DNA of 64,000 bases from Branchinecta lynchi. Lineage: Eukaryota; Arthropoda; Branchiopoda; Anostraca; Branchinectidae. Below, piece by piece: positions 56,043 through 64,000 of this stretch. The stretch covers positions 18,757,689 to 18,821,688 of the forward strand of contig JAKZAP010000013.1 of the NCBI GenBank assembly GCA_023053575.1. Direction: 5' to 3'. Each line of letters starts with the position of its first letter. Position 1 is the first letter of the stretch. A program made the translations under genes and the position numbers. A model generated the notes under the pieces. The model saw nothing but the letters and a program-made list of their open reading frames with translations. It ran no database searches and had not been told where the DNA came from.

Positions 56043-56869
56043 ACAGTCGGATATGATTTCGCATGAGAAAATACAGATGCGAAATTCAGGACACTACGGG
56101 GAATCCTACATGCGATGCGTCAAAAATTCGGCAGAGAAGGCGGAAATTTGCATCCAACTGCAAAAACCGGACTGAAAAACACACATCATGTCGATAAGGT
56201 TTGCATGGAAAATTCGCGGCACTACCGGGAAACCCATAGTTTGTTTATGGGGAAACCCATAGTTTCCCTGATTTTTTTTCTTCCCAAGTTCATTTTTCCA
56301 GCTTGAGCGGCTTGAGCCTAAAGCGGACCCATGCCAAGAAGGGGCGAAAACATAGCTATAACAAAAATCAGCTGAGGTATCCCTTTTGCACTATCAAATA
56401 TGGGGAAACCTACATGCGAATTGCGATAATCAAAATTCCAAAGCGACGGCAAAAATTCGCATCCGACTGAGAAAATTGGACTATATGTATTAAGAATATG
56501 ATTCAAATATTTCTGACCAATGAATTCCTCGGAAACCGTAGTCGGGAGCCTGATCCGCCTCAAAGGAGTCAAACACGGGAAGTGCAGAAATCGCTGTAGA
56601 CAAACGCGGTGTGGGGGTTGGAAAAAACGTGGTGATGAATCCTCATTTACAATCTCGGAAATAAGAATGGCTGGAGCGGCCGGGGCACAGAGTGAATTAG
56701 TTGTATAGGTATGACGGTTCCTTTAGATGTAAAATTCCCGTTTCAGTCCCCAAATTTACGCAAAAACTGTAAAAAAAAAAAAAAAAATGAGAAAGTGATT
56801 TTACCTGCGTTCTGTCAGTGTCTATTGTACTGTCATGGAAGAAAAAGGTTGCTCGTGTCGTATGAATGA
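56043..56869. other. No gene; degenerate family C fragment
   Basis: 56318-56392 reads GGACCCATGCCAAGAAGGGG, CGAAAACATAGC and GCTGAGGTATCCC, a decayed family C copy. Around it, AAAATTCGC and GGGGAAACC phrases repeat several times (56115-56480), suggesting local duplications. A 15-base A run lies at 56771-56786. Confidence 0.4.
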
Positions 56870-56998
56870 ATGGATATATTTTATTACGTGATTTAGCCTT
56901 ACGGAATTTCACAACTAACAAAGTAACAAAACTGCACATCTCAAGTAAACTACAGATCACGTCAGTTTGTACCAACAATCTAAAATAAAAAGAAACAA
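56870..56998 (-). mobile_element. Possible LINE 3' end, minus strand
   Basis: On the minus strand the end reads ATAAAATATATCCATTCATT with ATTC repeats after a short GC-poor UTR. No coding part is visible. It abuts the start of family A copy 3. Confidence 0.35.
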
Positions 56999-59945
56999 GA
57001 GCTACGAGCTCATATGGCACTTGTACGAGTAGGCTGTACAAGAAAGTAGATGAGAACGTCACAAAAACACCCGCCATCCAAAAATGCGGTTCGGAAGAAA
57101 TAGGATATTTAGTTTCACTCATTTCTGAGCAGTTCCGGCATCGTCTCGATTGTCTGTAGCAAATGCACATGACTGTTCAAACTTTCATCCCAATAAATCC
57201 ATTTGTTTGATCCCTAGACGTGCTACACGATTTCTGGTACTCACTCTATTTCCACCTACCGTGGAAATAGTGGAATACAAAAAAATCGCCACCTAAAGCA
57301 TCTTCGTCTATACCATTGTTATGGAGACATCCCATAGCACTTTGCTCTGCAATAGTCCTCCTAGTTATTCCCTCCATCTATCGCCTACTTTTCTATATAT
57401 CTCTTCGGTTTCCATCACCATCATTAATTTCCCGGCACCGTGACAATAGGTCACTCGGTCTTTATCCTAGCTTCAGTTAGCTGCTCGCTAATCCGAGGTC
57501 AGGCTTTGATCCATTTCATTCTAAGTATTTTGGCTGCGTAATGAATCACCAGCCAAAAGGAGTTCTCTTTCATCCTTGGTCGGAGCAAGACCTCAGTTAC
57601 GCTATATTATAATTTATGGTAAGGACCAGTTTATATATTTAGTTAGGGACCCCTTTAGTGCTGTATTATATGTTCTTGTACACGATTTACATGAGATAAA
57701 TTAACTATAGACGTTATGGTCCATCTCGGCTAGTAGGCCTCGGGCTTGACTGGATATGTGAATTCCAGCATCGCTAGGATGGGTGAACCAGCTTGATTAG
57801 GGATTTCTGGATTGACTGCGGCTGAGCTATAGAATTCCCTGAGACTTTCCCTTGTCTCTTTTGTCCGGTTTCCTGACTGGTCCTGGGGCTAGTGGGCACC
57901 TACGGTGTCAGAATGTCTTCAGCCCACACCCCAGGAGCCTTATCTTCATTAAACCTCGCCTCCACTCGTCCATCCTCTTAACACCATCTATCAAGTTTCA
58001 CTCGAATCTGAGCATTTCTGGAAAGTTCCGGTACCCCCCCCCCCTCCCACCAACGTTGTCGGAGCCGGTTCGGGCCCAATCTCTTAATTCCCTGTTCCTG
58101 TCCATCAAGTTTGACTGAAATTGGATCATAGCCTATCTGCAAGTTTCCAGTACCCCCCCCCTACCTTGGCCGAATCCGGCCCGGACGCCAAATAACAAAT
58201 CTAGGTCGCATAAACTCGGCACTGTCGAATTGCATCTCATTCGGTCCATCCGTTTGGTTTTTGTGCATGTCAAAAGTCCCCCCACCCCCGATTCCCCTAA
58301 TCGTGTTCGCATATGGTTCGAACGCATGTTTTACATGTCGAGGCCATCGATTCGTATCACTCATGAAGTTTCACTCGAATCAGACCACTCGTTCGCAATT
58401 TATAGAAGTCAATTTCCATATTTCTCTTCTCTTGCTCCCCAAAAAATGCTCGGATCTAGGAACGGAAGTTTCCGGGGGTATGTTGTGTCAGGTTCTTAAG
58501 TCAAGATAATACGGGTCGCTAATATGCCTGCAAAGTTTCATTGTCGTTTTACATCTGGAACTATTCTAACTCACGACTACCGGAATTCCAGGAAACCCCC
58601 TCCAACTCCCCCCTCAGAGCCCCGAAACCATCTGGCTCCGTCAATTTCATCTAGGCCTAATGCTTGTTCCATCCATAAAGTTTCGTCCCAATCCCTCTGC
58701 TTTTAGAGTTTCTTGAGTTTTCCACCCCCCCCATCCCCACAGGTATCGGACCCGACCCGGACGTGACACTGAACGTCCGAGGCGATAGCTCACCAGACAA
58801 GTTTCATTCAAATCCGATCATCCGTTCAAAAGTTATGCACGCCACTAGATTCCGGACTCCCCATCCACCAACTCCCCCCACGATGGTCGGGTCGGGAAAA
58901 CGGCTGTTCTCAAGTCAATCTGTTCGGATCCCTGACATACCTGCCAAGTTTCATCGCCCTAGGACATCAGGAAGTAAGCCGAACTCGCGGGATCGCTAGA
59001 AATCCGGACCCCCACCCCAACTCCCCCACAGTGCCCTGATCCGGTCCGGTTATGTCAATGACGTGTCTAGGACCTGTGCTTGTTTTTCCCACCAAGTTTC
59101 ATCCCGATCCCTCCACTTTAAGCGTTTCTCAAAAATTCCGGTTCCCTCCTCCAACTCCCCCCAGTGTCATCGGATCCGGCCAGGATTTAAAGTGAGGTGT
59201 CTGAGACACGAGGTCATCCTAAATATCAATTTTCATTAAGATCCGATCACCCGTTCGCAAGCTAAAAATACCTCAAATTTTGGCTTCACCCTCCCTCCAC
59301 TCCCCCCCCCCCCCAGATGGTCGAATCGGGGAATTGACGATTTCCTATTTAAGCTGGTCGGGTCCCAGACATGCCTGTCAATTTCCATCATCCCAGCACA
59401 TCAGGAAGCACGGAACTCGCGGGATCACTTCAAATTCGGACTTCTCCCCCCCCCCAACTCCCCCAAAGTGAGCGGATCCGTTCCGGTTATATCAGTCACG
59501 TATCTAGGACTTTTGCTTGTACTTTCCACCAAGTTTCATCCGGATCCCTCCACTCTAAGTGTTTTCCAAGATTTCCGGTTTCCCCCTCCAACTCCCCCCA
59601 GTATCACCGGATCCGGTCTGGATTTAAAATGGAGGGTCTGAGACACGAAGTCCTTCCATATATCAAGTTTCATTAAGATCCGATCACCCGTTCGTAAGCT
59701 AAAAATATCTCATTTTTCCTATTTTTTCCGGATTCCCCCTCCCTCCACTCCCCTCCAGATGGTCGGATCGAGGAAGCGACAATTTCTAATTTAATCTGGT
59801 CCAGTTCCTGATATGCTTGCCAAGTTTCATCGTCCTAGCTTATCTGGAAGTGCCCGAACTAGCGAAACCGGGACCGACAGACCGACTGACGGACAGAAAT
59901 TACAATCGCTATATGGCACTTGAGTAAGCTCAAGTGCCATAAAAA
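56999..59945 (+). repeat. Family A repeat, copy 3 (long)
   Basis: It starts AGAGCTACGAGCTCATATGG then CACTTGTACGAGTAGG and ends with a perfect hairpin TATGGCACTTGAG / CTCAAGTGCCATA (59912-59941). The interior holds more than ten degenerate units built on CAAGTTTCATC, ATTCCGG, CCCCCTCCAACTCCCCC, GGATCCGGTCCGG and a GATCCGATCA phrase, with C runs at 58036, 58155, 59305 and 59447. Just before the hairpin is GACAGACCGACTGACGGAC. No ORF is credible; frames across it are proline-rich shadows. Confidence 0.75.
57236..57900. other. Unmatched segment inside family A copy 3
   Basis: After GATTTCTGGTAC (compare GATTTCCGGTAC at 60358) the sequence departs from the family A pattern until about 57900. It begins near CTATTTCCACCTACCGTGG, then AAATAGTGG, a short palindrome. 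It may be an insertion, but its ends and TSD are not defined. Confidence 0.35.
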
Positions 59946-60120
59946 CAGCACTAAAAAAACACTCCATAATACACACTGAATTATGAGCTCTCATAATGAC
60001 AATATTATATCTCATAAAATAAGCTCTCATATTTTTAAATAAGATTATAACTCCAGATCCAAACGTTCTAGTTTTTCTTATGTATCCATCACAACATTTC
60101 TAATGTTCATAAACTTATCA

Positions 60121-62425
60121 AGAGCTACGAGCTCATACGGCACTTTATACGAGTAGGTGGTACAAGAATGTAGAAGAGAACGTCAGAAAATACCCCGCCA
60201 TAAAAAAATGTGGTCCAACTTAGAAATAGAATATCTAGTTTCACTCAAGTCTGAGTACTACCGGCATCGCCCCGGATCTATCTAGAGCAAATGACTTTTC
60301 ACCTTCCAAGTTTCAACCCAATAGATCCACTCGTTTGGTCTCTAGGAGTGCCACATGATTTCCGGTACCCCCGAATCTGGCTCGGACATCCAATGGATCA
60401 TCTGAAGCATTTTCTCTTAGCACCTACAAACTTTTACTCAAATCTGAGCGATATTTAGGAACTTCCGGTACCCCCCCCCCTTTCCCCACCGTTGTCAGAT
60501 CAGCTTCGAACCCTGAAATATGTCATCTAGCATATGTGATATCTCTCCATTCCAAGTTTCACTCAAATCGCTCCACTTGTTTGACCCCTATGTGGGCCAC
60601 AACTTTTCCGGAGCTCCCCTTCCAACTCCCCCAAATGTGGCTGAATACGATTTGGAAAGATAAACGTCGCATCTCTGAAATCTCTTATTCCCGTTCATCA
60701 AGTTTGACTTAATCGGAGCATAGCCTATCTGGTACCTTCCTTCACCCCCCCCCCCCCCCCCACAAGTATCAGATACGATCAGGACTTGACACGGAACATC
60801 TGAGACGATAGCTTTTTGGGATCCCAAAACGTAAATGGAGTGATACCTATGACATCGCAAAAATGTCCGTCTGTCTGTAAGCACGATAACTCTCGAAGGG
60901 AATGAGATAGTTTTATGAGACTTGGTGTGAGGTTCCACTGGGTCAAGGGTAAGGTCAAGTTCGTAGATGGTCTCTGTAGCCCTACATTTAGGGATGGGGG
61001 GGTTCAAATTAAGGGAAAAACGAAATATTTTTAAACAGATAAGGTGATAGTCAATTATGGGGTACAAAGGCATTCTGAACACCGTGGTGAAAACTATTTT
61101 TTCGTCGAACAAGTAGTTCGTCCGGAATCTGGCAAAAAACGGAAAGTCGGTTAAAAGTAAAAGTTTCATTTGAAGTTGATTAAATGTTCGATTTACGGGT
61201 AAACGGACATGCTGAAGCCCGATAGTGAAAACCATTTTCTCGCCGAACAACTAATTTGCCCGGAATCCGGCCAAAACCGGAAAACTTGTTAAAAGCAAAA
61301 GTTTGATTAGATGACAGATCAAATGTGAAAGAAGAGAGGCTGAGTCTGTATATGACAATCGTTTTTACCTGGATATATGATTAGTCCGGAATCCGGTTGT
61401 AACCGGATTTTTTTTTTTGTCAAAGTTTTATCTAAATATGATTAGATGTTCTTTATAGGGATAAGGAGATGCGCTGGATTCTCTTCTGAATTTTCTTTTT
61501 TTTGCTGGACTAGTAGTTCGCTCGGAATTCGGGCGAAACCGGAAAATGTGCAGAAGTAAAGCAGGAAGTCTTGGTCACTATCGTCAAAATAGATATGGCT
61601 TATAGAGGTTTATCTGAACTTTTCTCTGATAATTAGCCTGGCAAAGACTGGATCTGGCGAAGATAAGACCCTATTGTCTGAATCAAATATTAGATTTTTG
61701 GGATCCCATCGACACCTTTGGTCTTGTTCCACTTGCCAAGTTTCATTCAAGTCCGGTCATCCGTTCAAAATTTATTCATGCCACTAGATTCCGGGCTCCC
61801 CCCTCTCCCCCAATGATGGTTGGATCGGGGAAAGGACTTTCTTAAGTCAGTCTGTTCGGGTTCCTAATGCGCCTCCCAAGTTTCATCGTCTAGCACATCA
61901 GGAAGTACCAAATTCGCGGGATCACCAGAATTCCGGCCTCCCCCCAAAGTGCCCGAATCCGGTCTGGTTATGTCAACGATATATCTAGGACTTGTGCTTG
62001 TTCTTCCCACCAAGTTTCATCCCGATCCCTCTACTCTAAGCGTTCCCAGATTTCCAGTTCCCTCTCCAGCTCCCCCCCCCCAAAGTCACATCCGGTCCAG
62101 GTTTGAAGTGGGTTTCCGAGACATGGGGTCTTTTTCCAAATATCAAATTCCATTAAGTTCCCATCACCCTTTTAAAAGTTATAAGTACCTCAAGATTCCG
62201 GATTCCCCCTCCCTCCCCTCCCCCACGATGCCCGGATCGGGGAAGTGACCTTTTCTACTTAAATATTTTGGGGTCCCTGATATGCCTACCAAGTTTCTTC
62301 GTCCTAGCTTATACGGAAGTGCCCGAAGTAGCAAAACCCGGACAGGCCGACCAACCGACCGACGGATGGACATAAATTGCCATCGGTACATGGTACTTGG
62401 CCGAAGGGCAAGTGCCACAAAAACC
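60121..62425 (+). repeat. Family A repeat, copy 4 (interrupted)
   Basis: It starts AGAGCTACGAGCTCATACGG, runs as degenerate CAAGTTTCA...CTCCCCC units, and ends with TACTTGGCCGAAGGGCAAGT then GCCACAAAAA. It is interrupted at 60813-61730 by an inverted family B element. Without the insertion, CTGAGACGATAGCT and CAAGTTTCATTCAAGTCC rejoin as in copy 3 at 58775-58815. Confidence 0.75.
60813..61730 (-). mobile_element. Family B element, copy 4, inserted in family A
   Basis: On the minus strand it starts GGAACAAGACCAAAGGTGTC then GATGGGATCCCAAAAA and ends GTTTTGGGATCCCAAAAA. The interior has four or five diverged ~130-bp units. The sibling family A unit at 58.78 kb supplies the uninterrupted site, which fixes the boundaries to within a few bases. 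The 220-codon ORF (60588-61250, minus) spans the A/B junction and is spurious. Confidence 0.85.
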
Positions 62426-63134
62426 AAATCAAGATGAAATGGAAAAGGTTCATTGATCCTATTAAGGTAAACATTTAAATCTAAACGATCACGAACAAAA
62501 TAAGTCACTCAAAAAGAAAAAGGGAACATGTTTCGATTTCGCCGCAAAGGCACAAATCGGTATCATTTTTGTTCACAAAAAAACGAAGGTTTGCTTTTCA
62601 GCAAAAACAGCGTATACTGAGGGCTTCTTTAAAGGGTATTCCGAGATAAGGAAAAGTAGATTATTTTCGATTCCACGAAAAACGGCAAAGATGACAAAAA
62701 CATATTCCCAGGAAAAAAGACTACAAAATGCTAAACATGACTGGAATATTGCCCATTACTGGGAAACCAAGGAAATTAATCGCCTTGTTTTCCCCGTCAA
62801 ACCAATTCCCGAGCTCTGCTGAGCAAGTCGTTATTAACGTAGTGTGAACGAGAGATACGATAAGTTCCCTATCCCAAACCCTGGCCTCAATGAACAGGCC
62901 TGAAACACGGCCAGAATTTGACAAGATCACGATTAAACCGGATGCGATATTCTCTGGTCAAAAAAATGCCCAGATTATACTTTCAGATTTATTTAATTTA
63001 GAAATTTCTCGAAGTCGCAAATTCTGTGTTCCATTTCCTCCTTAAAGTTTGCGCAGTTTACGGCTAGGCCTTGGTCGGTAAGCGACTTTCCTGAAATCGT
63101 ATGTGCAATTTAGTTCCTAAATGAACACTCGTAG
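62426..63134. other. No gene seen
   Basis: This interval holds AT-rich unique-looking sequence. ORFs are short. Confidence 0.4.
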
Positions 63135-63500
63135 TTGCTTTTATGGTATGAACAGAAAATTAAAGAATTTGATTCATGTGGCCCGAGAATGCGGGAGACA
63201 AGATTATCTTTATCCACAAGTTACTTGAACACAATTCTTCAAAGCAAGGTGGCCATTGCTCATTACTTAGCCAGTGATCTTAGCCACTGGAGGTTAAATA
63301 AGCTACTAAACCTTCGAGAAGATCCAGTGGTGAGTAAGAGGATTAATGCAGCTAAGCACCACGTTAACATTTAAATATGTCGGAAGAGGAAATCATAGGC
63401 CAGTTTCACATTTTTTTTGTCCTGAGCTGAATATTATTTAGCTAAATTCGGAACTAAGGGATATTTGTAACGAATTTAATATTTTCGAAAGAAATAAAAG
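63135..63500 (+). mobile_element. Unrecognised ORF with LINE-like 3' end
   Basis: The frame to a TAA at 63372-63374 encodes ...IKEFDSCGPRMRETRLSL, then AIAHYLASDLSHWRLNKLL and LREDPVVSKRINAAKHHVN. About 110 bp downstream is GAAATAAAAGTATTACAGG. It could be the last exon of a host gene or the C-terminus of a retrotransposon; I do not recognise the peptide. Confidence 0.4.
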
Positions 63501-63584
63501 TATTACAGGTTTACTATCTATCAATCTATCAAACTATCTACAATCTATTACAGGTTTACTATCTGATTACAGGTGTTTACAGGT

Positions 63585-63654
63585 CGGGGAGGGAAACAAA
63601 CCTGTAATCTATTACAGGTTTACTATCTGATTACAGGTTTGTTTCCTTCCCCGA
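63585..63654. repeat. Inverted repeat at the start of a family C copy
   Basis: CGGGGAGGGAAACAAACCTG then TAATC (63585-63609) and GATTACAGGTTTGTTTCC then TTCCCCG (63629-63653) are near-perfect arms around a ~19-bp loop. ATTACAGGTTTACTATCT is also directly repeated three times at 63511-63630. Confidence 0.8.
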
Positions 63655-63677
63655 AGTTGAACCAGAGGATTGACAGC

Positions 63678-63742
63678 CTGACGAGGACCCTTGCCAAGAA
63701 GGGCCGAAATATCGCTGATGAAGAATCATAGCTGACGTATCC
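63678..63742 (+). ncRNA. Best-preserved hammerhead-like core of family C
   Basis: The core reads CTGACGA, GG(A)CCCTT-GCCAAG-AAGGGCC (stem II with one bulged A), GAAA, ATA(T)CG, a loop, CGTAT and C. ATA(T)CG and CGTAT form stem III, so U then C precede the cut position as required. ACAGC just before and GTTGT just after can pair as stem I with one extra C. All conserved boxes of the type I hammerhead (CUGANGA, GAAA, UH) are present here. Whether it cleaves is unknown. The repeat continues to GTTTGAATAAAT at 63765. Confidence 0.5.
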
Positions 63743-63765
63743 GTTGTAAACATTGTTTGAATAAA

Positions 63766-64000
63766 TCTAAATCAACTATTTCAGTAGCTTTTAAAAAAAA
63801 AAAAAAATCCTTAATTTGAAACCCCCACCCCTAAATATAGGGCTAAAAGACCATCTACGAACTCAACCTTGTTCTTGACCTGAAAAATCCTCACACCAAG
63901 TTTCATCAAAATATTTCATTTCGTTCGAGAGTTATCGTGCTTACAGACGGACGGACAGACGGAAAACTTTTTTGATGTCATGGGTATCCTCCCCTTACGT
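63766..64000 (+). mobile_element. Family B right end, joined to family C
   Basis: CTAAATCAACTATTTCAGTA, AAACCCCCACCCCTAAATAT, CAAGTTTCATCAAAATATTT, GTTATCGTGCTTACAGACGG and TGATGTCATGGGTATCC match the right ends at 6820-7080 and 41330-41560. The left part and most of the array are missing. The element is cut by the window edge. Confidence 0.75.

Noticed and set aside
56697..57170. 157-codon frame on the minus strand
   Set aside because: It spans a poly-A run, a LINE-like tail and the start of family A, and shows no recognisable domain.
60588..61250. 220-codon open frame on the minus strand
   Set aside because: It crosses the family A/B junction and runs through repeat units; the peptide repeats follow the tandem array. 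It is a by-product of repeat composition.
1..64000. LTR retrotransposon or endogenous virus
   Set aside because: I found no paired LTRs, primer-binding site, protease, integrase or envelope-like frame anywhere in the window.

Overview
The window looks like a gene-poor, repeat-dense stretch of a metazoan nuclear genome, probably an invertebrate. The reasons are many 5'-truncated non-LTR retrotransposon (LINE) 3' ends with microsatellite tails, several families of short terminal-inverted-repeat elements (MITEs), two tRNA-Thr-like sequences with Pol III boxes, a plausible coding exon with canonical splice sites, and no bacterial-style operons. The lineage cannot be fixed from the sequence alone. 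No complete host gene was found. The only good host coding candidate is one lysine/serine/proline-rich internal exon on the minus strand (25502-26035).

Layout. 0-5.4 kb: LINE 3' ends and an 0.8 kb inverted-repeat element. 5.8-9.5 kb: a ~1.26 kb element with an internal ~136-bp tandem array (family B), then a 2.2 kb element with hairpin-like termini (family D). 10.4-13.3 kb: copies of a short repeat with a hammerhead-like core (family C) and a dead LINE reverse transcriptase. 13.7-23.1 kb: foldbacks, a tRNA-like sequence, LINE 3' ends and family G inverted-repeat elements. 23.1-25.4 kb: a second family D copy, lying just inside the intron downstream of the coding exon. 26.3-31.7 kb: family R repeats, one split by a young LINE fragment, plus a hAT MITE with a perfect 8-bp target duplication. 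32.2-32.9 kb: a tandem array of family C. 34.6-36.4 kb: LINE ends and a second perfect hAT MITE. 37.1-37.8 kb: a family C copy split by a 498-bp MITE. 40-44.9 kb: foldbacks, a family B copy and two MITEs. 48.3-50.5, 57.0-59.9 and 60.1-62.4 kb: family A, long degenerate tandem arrays ending in a GGCACTTG hairpin, the last interrupted by an inverted family B element. 54-56 kb: a second tRNA-like sequence, a local tandem duplication and poly-G/C hAT MITEs. The right end has another C copy joined directly to the end of a B element.

The genes do not form a pathway; the biology here is transposon biology. The most interesting observation is that family C repeatedly preserves a hammerhead-type core: CTGANGA, a strong stem II closed by GCCAAG, GAAA, a short AUA/UAU stem III, and a C at the cleavage position. 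It occurs in tandem groups, the arrangement known for Penelope-like elements and retrozymes. Several nested insertions let the pre-insertion site be read from sibling copies, so element boundaries are well fixed. All family assignments are by eye, without database searches.
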